Of a DNA stretch of 13,129 nt, positions 1 through 7,814 are shown one piece after another (the stretch's first letter is position 1; the number at the start of each line of letters is the position of its first letter). The stretch is taken from contig JARLHH010000201.1 of NCBI GenBank assembly GCA_031292335.1, positions 1-13,129 of the forward strand, given 5' to 3'. Source of the DNA: Candidatus Limnocylindrales bacterium (GTDB lineage: Bacteria > Chloroflexota > Limnocylindria > Limnocylindrales > CSP1-4). The notes beneath the pieces are model-generated. The model did no database searches. It had not been told where the DNA came from and saw only the letters and a program-made list of their open reading frames with translations. A program made the position numbers and the translations under genes.

Positions 1-9
1 CTCCCGGGC

Positions 10-1758
10 TCAATACGTTCGCGGCTTGGGCTCGAACCGGGTGATCGTCACCGGCTTGTATCGGAGCGAGGGCCCGGCCTCGCCGCGATACGCGAGCGTG
101 TGGGCGAGGAAGTTGACGTCGTCGCGCTCCGGGTAGTCGTCCCGGGAGTGGGCGCCCCGGCTCTCCTTCCGCGCCAGGGCCGAGGTCGCCATCGCCTCCG
201 CGCCGTCGAGCAGGTAGCCCAGCTCGCGCGCCTCGAGCAGGTCCGTGTTGAAGACCCTGCCCGTGTCGCTGACCCGGACGCGGGAATAGCGCTCCTTGAG
301 GGCGGCCACGCCGGCCACGGCGGCCGTCATCATGGCGGCCGTCCGGAAGACGCCCACGTTGTCCATCATCAGGGTGGCGAGCTCGGCCTTGAGCGCCGAC
401 GGGCTCTCTCCCTCGGGGCGCGTGCGGAGCGCCTCCAGCTCGGCGCGAACCGGCCCCTCGACGCCGGGGGGGATCGATGGCGCCTCCGCGGACCGGCAGT
501 AGACGGCCATCTCGCGGCCGGCGCGCCGCCCGAAGACCAGCAGGTCCACGAGCGAGTTCGTGCCGAGGCGGTTGGCGCCGTGGACGGAGACGCAGGCGGC
601 CTCACCGGCGGCGAAGAGCCCCGGGACCACGGTGTTCGCCTCGTCGCGCACCACCTGCGCCCGGAGGTCCGTGGGGATCCCCCCCATCGCGTAGTGGGCG
701 GTCGGCACGATGGGCACGGGCTCCCTGAGCGGCTCGACGCCGAGGTAGACGCGGGCGAAGTCCGTGATGTCGGGCAGCTTCTCCTCGATGACCGCCCGGC
801 CGAGATGGCGCACGTCGAGGTAGACATAATCCTTCTTGGGCCCGGCCCCCCGGCCGTCGCGGATCTCGAGGTAGATCGCGCGGCTCACCATGTCGCGCGG
901 CGCAAGCTCCATCAGCTTCGGCGCGTAGCGGCTCATGAACCGCTCGCCGTCGCCGTTGAGGAGCGTGCCGCCCTCCCCGCGGGCGGCCTCGGACAGCAGA
1001 ATCCCCAGGCCGTACAGGCCGGTCGGGTGGAACTGGTAGAACTCCATGTCCTCGAGCGGGATGCCGTGGCGGTACGCCAGCGCCATGCCGTCCCCGGTCA
1101 GGGAGTGAGCGTTCGACGTGATCGCGAACATCCTGCCGTTGCCGCCGGTGGCCAGGAGCACGGCCTTGGCCCCGAACGTGTGGAGCTCGCCGTCGCCGAT
1201 CCGGTAGGCGACCACGCCGGCGGCCCGTCCGCCGTCACCGCCCTCGCCGCCCTCGAAGATCAGGTCGACGACGTGGTACTCGTCATAGAACTGGACCCCG
1301 GCCTTGATGCAGTTCTGATAGAGCGTCTGGAGGATCATGTGGCCGGTCCGATCGGCCGCGAAGCAGGATCGCTTGACCGGCCCTTCACCGAAGTTCCGGG
1401 TGTGGCCGCCGAAGCGGCGCTGGTCGATCTTGCCGTCCGGCGTCCGGTTGAAGGGCAGCCCCATGTGCTCGAGCTCGATGACGGTCTCGACCGCCTCCCG
1501 GGCCAGGACCTCGGCGGCATCCTGGTCGACGAGGTAGTCGCCGCCCTTCACCGTGTCGAACATGTGCCACTCCCAGTGGTCCTCCTCCTGGTTGCCCAGG
1601 GCCGCGCACACCCCACCCTGGGCGGCGCCGGTATGGGAGCGGGTCGGGTAGAGCTTGGTCAGCACACCGGTGGAGACGCCGGCCCGGGCAAGCTCCAGCG
1701 CAGCCCAGAGGCCGGCCCCGCCGGCGCCGATCACCAGCGCATCGTGGTCGATTCGCAT
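10..1758 (-). CDS. sdhA: Succinate dehydrogenase flavoprotein subunit
   Basis: Catalytic FAD subunit of complex II, oxidising succinate to fumarate on the cytoplasmic face and passing electrons to the iron-sulfur subunit. The 582-residue length is close to the E. coli protein (588). Visible motifs: N-terminal dinucleotide fold VIGAGGAG (residues 9-16); SHTGAAQGG with His42 as the expected covalent FAD attachment site; HPTG (244-247); Arg288 in PRDMVSRAI, the family's proton-shuttle arginine; HYAMGG (355-360); and HGANRLGTNSL (393-403) for substrate and FAD binding. The C-terminal helical domain is complete. The ATG at 1758 gives the usual short N-terminus before the FAD fold, and it starts 10 nt after the sdhD stop. 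Nine bases remain after the stop (TGA, 10-12). Read on the minus strand they contain GGGAG, a plausible ribosome site for sdhB just outside the window. Family assignment is essentially certain; fumarate reductase is the only close alternative, and the two-anchor operon favours succinate dehydrogenase. Confidence 0.97.
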   Translation of the reverse strand: MRIDHDALVIGAGGAGLWAALELARAGVSTGVLTKLYPTRSHTGAAQGGVCAALGNQEEDHWEWHMFDTVKGGDYLVDQDAAEVLAREAVETVIELEHMGLPFNRTPDGKIDQRRFGGHTRNFGEGPVKRSCFAADRTGHMILQTLYQNCIKAGVQFYDEYHVVDLIFEGGEGGDGGRAAGVVAYRIGDGELHTFGAKAVLLATGGNGRMFAITSNAHSLTGDGMALAYRHGIPLEDMEFYQFHPTGLYGLGILLSEAARGEGGTLLNGDGERFMSRYAPKLMELAPRDMVSRAIYLEIRDGRGAGPKKDYVYLDVRHLGRAVIEEKLPDITDFARVYLGVEPLREPVPIVPTAHYAMGGIPTDLRAQVVRDEANTVVPGLFAAGEAACVSVHGANRLGTNSLVDLLVFGRRAGREMAVYCRSAEAPSIPPGVEGPVRAELEALRTRPEGESPSALKAELATLMMDNVGVFRTAAMMTAAVAGVAALKERYSRVRVSDTGRVFNTDLLEARELGYLLDGAEAMATSALARKESRGAHSRDDYPERDDVNFLAHTLAYRGEAGPSLRYKPVTITRFEPKPRTY

Positions 1759-1768
1759 CGCCTGTCCC

Positions 1769-2158
1769 CTACTCGACCGGGAAGGGGAGGGTCATCACGG
1801 CCATCGTCCCCATCAGCGCCAGCGCGATCCCGACGAGGTAGAGCAGCAGCGTCAGGGCCGTGCGGGCACCGCCGTGGACGTAGTCCTGGAGCACGGTCCG
1901 CACGCCAAGGAAGGCGTGCAGGACCACCATCGTCAGCAGCAGCCAGTCGACGGTGCGCCACAGGACGCTCCCCCACCGGTCGTCGATGATCCACTGGGCC
2001 GACTGGGTGGCCGGGTCGAAGATGAAGTGCATGATCGAGAAGTGCCCGAGGGCGAGCACGAACAGGGCCAGCCCCGACAGGCGCATCAGGTACCAGACGG
2101 CCAGCTCGAAGCCGCTTCCGTGCGGCCGAGGCCGGCCGGAGCGGGTGTACAGCGCCAT
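1769..2158 (-). CDS. sdhD: Succinate dehydrogenase hydrophobic membrane anchor, SdhD type
   Basis: Second membrane anchor of complex II; with SdhC it holds the quinone site and haem b. The protein has 129 residues with three hydrophobic segments at about 24-46, 69-90 and 101-123. Motif HAFLGVRTVLQDY (His81, Gly85, Arg87) at the end of helix two matches the H-x3-G-x-R pattern of SdhC/SdhD anchors, where the histidine is often a haem ligand. The ATG at 2156-2158 shares one base with the sdhC stop (TGATG), so translation is probably coupled. A longer reading of the same frame up to 2488 lies across sdhC and is rejected. SdhD proteins are poorly conserved, so the call rests on hydropathy, this motif and the position between sdhC and sdhA. 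Which haem or quinone type the complex has cannot be told from this. Confidence 0.88.
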   Translation of the reverse strand: MALYTRSGRPRPHGSGFELAVWYLMRLSGLALFVLALGHFSIMHFIFDPATQSAQWIIDDRWGSVLWRTVDWLLLTMVVLHAFLGVRTVLQDYVHGGARTALTLLLYLVGIALALMGTMAVMTLPFPVE

Positions 2159-2529
2159 CAGGAGACCCCCGCCCAGATCGGTCGGAGGATGATGTAGGCG
2201 CCCGGCAACCCGACGACCACGAACACGACCCAGATGCCGTACCAGAGCTGCTTGTGGAAGACGGTCATGGCGGGCCAGAAGTCCATCACGATGATCCGCA
2301 GGCCGTTGAGCGCGTGGTACAGGAGCGCCGCGCCCAGGAGCGTCTCCCCCACCCGGCCGGCCGGGCTCGCATAGAGCTTCAGGACGTCGTCGTACAGGCT
2401 GGGATTCGCGCCCACCAGCCAGATGTCGAGGACGTGGAGGAGCACGAAGGCCCAGATCGCGACGCCGGAGATGCGGTGGAATGCCCACGCGAGCATTCCT
2501 TCGCCGCCTCGGTACTGAAGGTAGCGCAC
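2158..2529 (-). CDS. sdhC: Succinate dehydrogenase cytochrome b556 subunit, SdhC type
   Basis: First membrane anchor and cytochrome b subunit of complex II. From the GTG at 2529 it is 123 residues with three hydrophobic helices at about 22-42, 63-83 and 95-117. HRISG (18-22) is the conserved quinone-site element at the start of helix one. YHALNGLRII (71-80) carries the family haem-ligand histidine (His72) and the G-[LI]-R pattern. The open frame continues to 2823, but that extension is low-complexity, Arg/Pro-rich and overlaps the sucC start region. The GTG start gives the expected short hydrophilic N-terminus (about 20 residues before helix one) and has GGAGG 11 nt upstream. A start at internal Met12 is possible but would cut off conserved YRGGEG residues. 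It is the first gene of the sdhC-D-A(-B) operon and is divergent from sucC. Confidence 0.88.
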   Translation of the reverse strand: MRYLQYRGGEGMLAWAFHRISGVAIWAFVLLHVLDIWLVGANPSLYDDVLKLYASPAGRVGETLLGAALLYHALNGLRIIVMDFWPAMTVFHKQLWYGIWVVFVVVGLPGAYIILRPIWAGVS

Positions 2530-2540
2530 CGGGAGACTCG

Positions 2541-2545
2541 CCTCC
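2541..2545 (-). promoter_or_regulatory. Ribosome binding site deciding the sdhC GTG start
   Basis: On the minus strand this reads GGAGG, 11 nt before the GTG at 2529. It is the best anti-16S match near the first conserved SdhC residues and argues against the much longer upstream frame. The spacing is slightly long, so this is moderate evidence. Confidence 0.5.
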
Positions 2546-2604
2546 GTGGCCGGCCGGGTCGCAGCCGACTCGCAGGTGCCGGGCTGGTCCGGGTGGACAC
2601 CGGC

Positions 2605-2610
2605 ATTGTA
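2605..2610 (-). promoter_or_regulatory. Candidate -10 element for the sdh operon
   Basis: Reads TACAAT on the minus strand, five of six bases matching TATAAT. It would place a transcription start near 2598 and give a leader of about 70 nt before the sdhC GTG. No good -35 lies 16-19 nt upstream. This is a pattern match only. Confidence 0.3.
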
Positions 2611-2759
2611 CGGGCTCCGGGCGGCGGCGAAAGCATGTCGACAGGGGCTAATGGGCTCGCGGGCGCCGTCAGGGCTGCCGGTCCGCACGCGCCGCCGCCG
2701 GGGGCACGCCGCGGGGTACCATCCGCAGGCGCCACGCCGCACCCACGCAGGAGCCGCCC

Positions 2760-3940
<1,181 letters not shown>

Positions 3941-3944
<4 letters not shown>

Positions 3945-4825
3945 GCATCCTGATCGGCCGGGAGACGCGGCTGGTGGTCCAGGGCATCACCGGCCGCGAG
4001 GGCGAGTTCCACTCGCGCCAGATGCTGGAGTACGGCACCCGCATCGTGGCGGGCGTGACGCCCGGCAAGGGCGGCCTCTCCGCGCTGGACAACCGGGTCC
4101 CGGTCTTCGACACGGTCGGCGAGGCGGTCAGGCAGACCGGCGCCAACACCTCATGCATCTTCGTCCCTGCATTCGGTGCTCCCGACGCCATTCTCGAGGC
4201 GGTTGGAGCTGGGATCGAGACCATATTCTGCATCACGGAAGGGATACCCGCGCTCGACATGCTTCCCGTCGTGGAGGTCGTCCGGGCGGCGGGCGCCCGG
4301 CTGATCGGCCCCAACTGCCCGGGCGCGACCTCGCCCGGGCAGGCCAAGGTCGGCATCATCCCGGGCTCCATTCACAGGGTGGGGCGGGTCGGCGTCGTCT
4401 CCCGGTCGGGAACCCTCACCTACGAAGCGGTCCAGGCGATGACCGACGCGGGGATCGGCCAGTCGACCTGCGTGGGGATCGGCGGCGACCCGATCATCGG
4501 GACGACGTTCCTCGACGTGCTGCAGCTCTTCGCGGCGGACCCGGAGACCGAGGCGATCGTGCTGATCGGCGAGATCGGCGGCTCGGCCGAGGAAGAGGCC
4601 GCCGCCTGGGCCGCAGCGTACCTGCGGGACGTTCCGATGGCCGCCTTCATCGCCGGCCGGACCGCGCCCGAGGGCAAGCGCATGGGTCATGCCGGGGCGA
4701 TCATCTCGGGCGGCCGCGGGACGGCGGCCGAGAAGGTCACCGCGCTGGAAGCGGCCGGAATCCGGGTCGCGGGCTCGCCCACCGAGCTGCCGGCCCTCCT
4801 GCGCGCGTCCGGCTACCGCGGGTAG
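3941..4825 (+). CDS. sucD: Succinyl-CoA synthetase alpha subunit
   Basis: CoA-binding and phospho-histidine subunit of succinyl-CoA synthetase. The 294 residues compare with 289 in E. coli. Motifs: GITGREG (15-21) in the CoA-binding Rossmann fold, ITEGIP (98-103), GPNCPG (123-128), and APEGKRMGHAGAIISGG (242-258), in which His250 corresponds to the phosphorylated histidine (E. coli His246). The GTG start overlaps the sucC stop as GTGA, a compact and conserved arrangement. The gene ends 20 nt from the convergent mce gene. Codons for residues about 71-108 (4151-4265) are unlike the rest: TCA, CCT, GCA, GGT, GCT, ATT, GTT, GGA, ATA, GAA and CTT are clustered where the neighbours nearly always use G or C in the third position. 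The protein there is still normal for the family, so function should be intact. Confidence 0.96.
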
Positions 4826-4826
4826 C
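4812..4826. terminator. Possible short hairpin at the convergent sucD/mce ends
   Basis: GCTACC (4812-4817) and GGTAGC (4821-4826) form a perfect 6-bp inverted repeat around a GCG loop, overlapping the sucD stop codon. The two operons converge with only 20 nt between stops, so a bidirectional terminator is expected here. The stem is short and has no T-run, so this may be chance. Confidence 0.25.
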
Positions 4827-4845
4827 GCCACCCGCGCGGATCGCG

Positions 4846-5343
4846 TCAGCCCAGTGCGTCCGGCGCCCGGAAGCCGGCCGGGTAGAGCGCGTCCCAGGCC
4901 GGCCCGCCCGGCGCCTCGATCAGCTCGACAAGGACGCCGTGACAGCTCCGCGGGTGGAGAAACGCGACGGGTCCCTCGGCGCCGGGACGCGGCGCCGTAT
5001 CGATGAGCTCCACCCCGTCGACCGCAAGGCGGGTGAGAGTGGCGGCGATGTCCACGACCTCGAAGCAGACGTGGTGGAAACCCTCGCCGCGGGTGGCGAG
5101 GAAGCGGGCGACACCCGACGTGGCGTCGGTCGGCTGCACCAGCTCGATCCTCGTCTCGCCGACGGGCAGGAAGGCGATGCGCACGCCGTCCCCCGGGATC
5201 GGGACCACGGGACCCGGCGCCAGCCCCAGGATGTCCCGGTAGAAACCGAGCGCCGCGTCCATCTCGCGCACGACGACGGCCACGTGGTGCACGCGCCCCA
5301 CGTGGTGGATGGTCGGCGGCAGGCCGCCGGACGGCATGGTCAT
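4846..5343 (-). CDS. mce: Methylmalonyl-CoA epimerase (VOC/glyoxalase fold)
   Basis: Interconverts (S)- and (R)-methylmalonyl-CoA, linking propionyl-CoA carboxylase to the mutase. It has 165 residues with two VOC-type beta-alpha-beta-beta-beta units. Expected metal ligands from family alignment are His20 (RVHHVAVVV), Glu67 (TRIELVQP), His91 (GEGFHHVCFEV) and Glu140 (GVLVELIE). FLPVGETRIEL and FLHPRSCHGVLVEL are typical epimerase strands. There is an unusual N-terminal extension of about 15 residues that contains a second HHV (IHHVGR). The EQGV segment that carries a catalytic glutamate in the Propionibacterium enzyme appears here as GDGV (51-54), with two extra residues before it. The ATG at 5343 has GGGAGG at 5349-5354 with a 5-nt spacer; the second ATG (5337) is less well placed. 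It is the last gene of the operon, 79 nt after mcm. Confidence 0.92.
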   Translation of the reverse strand: MTMPSGGLPPTIHHVGRVHHVAVVVREMDAALGFYRDILGLAPGPVVPIPGDGVRIAFLPVGETRIELVQPTDATSGVARFLATRGEGFHHVCFEVVDIAATLTRLAVDGVELIDTAPRPGAEGPVAFLHPRSCHGVLVELIEAPGGPAWDALYPAGFRAPDALG

Positions 5344-5422
5344 GCGTTCCTCCCGCGCTTCCGCCGCGGCGCGGAGCCGGTGCCCGCGGGCCGTGACGCC
5401 TGGTGTTCGTCGCTGACCGACC

Positions 5423-7111
5423 TCACACCGTCACCAGCTCGCGGTGCTCGCCCCAGGCGGCGCGGAGCCGGTCCGAGATCTCCCCGACGGTCGCGTAGGC
5501 GCCCACCGCCTCGATCAGGACGGGCATCAGGTTCTCGCCGCCCCGGGCGCACTCCCCGACCCGTCGCAGCGCCGCTTCCCATGCGGCAGGATCGCGCTCC
5601 GCGCGGACGCGTCGCAGGCTCTCCACCTGGCGCCGCTCGCCGTCCGGGTCGATCCGCTGGAGCGCCGGCGTCCGGTGGCCCTCGTCGCGGAAGCGATTGA
5701 CCCCGACCACGACCTGGCTGCCATCCTCGATCGCCCGCTGGACGCGATACGACGAATCCTGGATCTGGCGCTGCTGGAAGCCCGCTTCGATGGCGGCGAG
5801 CGTTCCGCCCAGCCCCTCGATCTCGTCGAGGAGCTCGTGGGCGGCCGCCTCCAGCTGGTCCGTCAGCGTCTCCACGTAGTAGCTGCCGGCCAGCGGGTCG
5901 GGGGTCTCGGTGACGCCGGCCTCGTGGGCGAGGATCTGCTGGGTCCGCAGGGCCAGGCGCGCCGCGTCGGCCGTCGGCAGCGCCAGCGCCTCGTCGCGTG
6001 AGTTGGTGTGCAGGCTCTGCGCCCCGCCCAGGATCGCCGCGAGCGCCTGGACCGTCGTCCGCACCACGTTGTTGTCGATCGACTGCGCCGTGAGCGAGCT
6101 GCCTGCCGTCTGGACGTGGAAGCGGCACATCATGCTGCGCGGATCGCGCGCCCCGAACCGATCCCGGATGAGGCGAGCCCAGATCCGGCGCGCGGCACGG
6201 AACTTGGCAACCTCCTCGAAGAGCTCGCTCCAGGCGGCGAAGAAGAAGCTCAGGCGACCCGCGAACGCGTCAACATCCAGCCCGCGCGCGACGGCCGCCT
6301 CCACGTAGGCGATCGCGTCGGCCATCGTGAAGGCGAGCTCCTGGGCCGCCGTCGCGCCGGCCTCGCGCATGTGGTAGCCGGAGATGCTGATCGTGTTCCA
6401 GCGCGGCAGCTCACGCGCGGAGAACTCGAAGATGTCCGTGACCAGGCGCATCGACGGCCGCGGCGGGAAGATGTAGGTCCCGCGGGCGATGTACTCCTTG
6501 AGGATGTCGTTCTGGGTGGTGCCGGCGACCCGGGCCCGGGGTACCCCCTGCTTCGCTGCGGCGGCAACGTAGAGCGCGAGCAGGATCGCCGCCGTCGCGT
6601 TGATCGTCATCGAGGTGCTCACCTCGCCGAGCGGGATGCCGGCGAACAGCGCCTCCATGTCCGCCAGCGAGCTGACCGGGACGCCGACCCGCCCCACCTC
6701 GCCCTCGGCCTCGGTCGCGTCGCTGTCGTAGCCCATCTGGGTCGGCAGGTCGAAGGCAACGGACAGGCCGGTCTGACCCTGGGCCAGCAGGTAGCGGAAG
6801 CGCTCGTTGGTCTCCGCCGCGGTCGCGAAGCCCGCGTACTGGCGCATGGTCCAGAGGCGGCCCCGGTACATGGTCGGCTGCACGCCGCGTGTGAAGGGAT
6901 ACTCGCCGGGCCTCCCAAGATCGCGCTCCTCGTCGAGGGCGGCGACGTCCGCCGGCGTGTAGAGGTCGGCGATCTCGACTCCGGACGAGGTCTCGAACCG
7001 GGCCCGGCGCTCCGGGGTCGAGGCGATCGCCTGCGCCCGGGTGCCGGCGCGCCACCGATCGCGGCCGGGGTCGGGCAATGGCGCTGGGCTCGCGGCGGGA
7101 TCGGTCGGCAT
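5423..7111 (-). CDS. mcmA1: Methylmalonyl-CoA mutase large (substrate-binding) subunit
   Basis: Catalyses the adenosylcobalamin-dependent rearrangement of (R)-methylmalonyl-CoA to succinyl-CoA. The 562 residues cover only the TIM-barrel substrate domain. The C-terminus ends at YATVGEISDRLRAAWGEHRE and no DxHxxG cobalamin domain follows, so a separate B12-binding subunit is required. Motifs: YPFTRGVQPTMYRGRLWTM (71-89), QYAGF (91-95), LSVAFDLPTQMGYDSD (116-131), GTTQNDILKEYIARGTYIFP (197-216), SGYHMREAGA (244-253) and VQTAGSSL (333-340). By alignment to the Propionibacterium enzyme, Tyr92, Arg210, Tyr246 and His247 match Tyr89, Arg207, Tyr243 and His244. Tyr89 and Arg207 distinguish methylmalonyl-CoA mutase from isobutyryl-CoA mutase, so the former is preferred. 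The ATG at 7111 follows the carrier-protein stop by 11 nt and has GGAG 7 nt upstream. The longer frame upstream to 7840 overlaps the carrier gene and is rejected. Confidence 0.95.
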   Translation of the reverse strand: MPTDPAASPAPLPDPGRDRWRAGTRAQAIASTPERRARFETSSGVEIADLYTPADVAALDEERDLGRPGEYPFTRGVQPTMYRGRLWTMRQYAGFATAAETNERFRYLLAQGQTGLSVAFDLPTQMGYDSDATEAEGEVGRVGVPVSSLADMEALFAGIPLGEVSTSMTINATAAILLALYVAAAAKQGVPRARVAGTTQNDILKEYIARGTYIFPPRPSMRLVTDIFEFSARELPRWNTISISGYHMREAGATAAQELAFTMADAIAYVEAAVARGLDVDAFAGRLSFFFAAWSELFEEVAKFRAARRIWARLIRDRFGARDPRSMMCRFHVQTAGSSLTAQSIDNNVVRTTVQALAAILGGAQSLHTNSRDEALALPTADAARLALRTQQILAHEAGVTETPDPLAGSYYVETLTDQLEAAAHELLDEIEGLGGTLAAIEAGFQQRQIQDSSYRVQRAIEDGSQVVVGVNRFRDEGHRTPALQRIDPDGERRQVESLRRVRAERDPAAWEAALRRVGECARGGENLMPVLIEAVGAYATVGEISDRLRAAWGEHRELVTV

Positions 7112-7122
7112 GGGTGCTCCGC

Positions 7123-7785
7123 TCAGTGGATCACGACGAGGAGGTCGCCGACCTCGATCGTATCGCCAACGGCAACCCCGATGCGCTCGACCGCGCCTTC
7201 CCGAGGCGCCCGGAGCTCGTTCTGCATCTTCATCGCCTCCACCACGAGGATCTGCTGGCCGGCCTCGACGGCATCGCCGGCCGCCACCGAGATCGCCACG
7301 ACGCGGCCCGGGATGATCGCGCGAACCTCGACCGGCCCGCCGAGCACGACCGCCCCGGCACCCCGGCGGGCTCGCTCGCGCAGGACGGCACGCCGCTCGA
7401 GCTCGACCTCGACCTCGATGCGCCACCCACCAACAACGACCTCGCGGACGCGCGTCCCGTGGGCGCGATCGATGCGAACCGGACCGAGCAGGAGATCGGT
7501 ACGGGCCGCCGGTCCGGTCGAACCGTCGCCCACGATCTCGACGAGGCGCGCCCGGACCTCGCCGAACCGCTCGAGCCGGACATTCGTGGGCGCGCCGTCG
7601 ACGAGCGGCAGACCAGGCCCGGCAACCCCGTCCTGGGGCAGCCGGGTCGCCGGGTCGGGCGCCGGCGCGAGGGAGAGCGACGGGTCCCCGTCCAGCCGGG
7701 TGACGGGAGCAACCCCGATCCGGAGCGCGCGTGGGTCGTCGCGGCCGGCCGGGGCTCCGGCCTCGCCCGACGGCCCGGCGATCAT
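7123..7785 (-). CDS. Biotin carboxyl carrier protein with BT-like linker domain
   Basis: Carries the carboxybiotin between biotin carboxylase and the carboxyltransferase of an acyl-CoA carboxylase. From ATG 7785 it is 220 residues. The C-terminal biotinyl domain (about 150-220) has VEAMKMQNE with Lys186 as the biotinylated residue, 34 residues from the C-terminus as usual. Before it, GWRIEVEVELERRAVLRERA (120-139) resembles the linker region that joins carboxylase and carrier in fused propionyl- or methylcrotonyl-CoA carboxylase alpha subunits. The first 60 residues are Pro/Ala/Gly-rich and uncharacteristic. An alternative GTG at 7818 would overlap the upstream stop as GTGA and add 11 residues; neither start has a strong ribosome site. 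The upstream gene is in a different frame, so accC plus this gene looks like a propionyl-CoA carboxylase alpha subunit encoded in two pieces. Confidence 0.88.
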   Translation of the reverse strand: MIAGPSGEAGAPAGRDDPRALRIGVAPVTRLDGDPSLSLAPAPDPATRLPQDGVAGPGLPLVDGAPTNVRLERFGEVRARLVEIVGDGSTGPAARTDLLLGPVRIDRAHGTRVREVVVGGWRIEVEVELERRAVLRERARRGAGAVVLGGPVEVRAIIPGRVVAISVAAGDAVEAGQQILVVEAMKMQNELRAPREGAVERIGVAVGDTIEVGDLLVVIH

Positions 7786-7814
7786 GGTTGGAGCCGCCCG
7801 GCGGCGAGCCGGGC

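Larger units (their letters stand above)
2530..2759. other. Divergent intergenic region between sdhC and sucC
   Basis: This 230-nt spacer should hold the promoters of both the sdh operon (leftward) and sucCD (rightward). No convincing coding region is seen in it. It is GC-rich with few AT-containing hexamers. The clearest is a minus-strand TACAAT at 2605-2610. On the plus strand only weak candidates exist, such as TACCAT at 2717-2722, with no recognisable -35. I see no riboswitch-like structure and no long repeat. Confidence 0.6.

Noticed and set aside
100..1989. 629-residue open frame on the plus strand opposite sdhA and sdhD
   Set aside because: It is antisense to clearly conserved genes, is Arg/Gly/Val/Asp-rich with no domain, and is the expected shadow of GC-rich coding DNA.
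5282..5309. Two CCACGTGG palindromes close together, resembling an E-box or the core of parS
   Set aside because: They lie within mce and encode the duplicated His-His-Val; the flanks do not match parS (TGTTTCACGTGAAACA).
5344..5422. 79-nt gap between mcm and mce as a possible small gene
   Set aside because: Only GC-rich short palindromes and no start with a ribosome site linked to a plausible protein.
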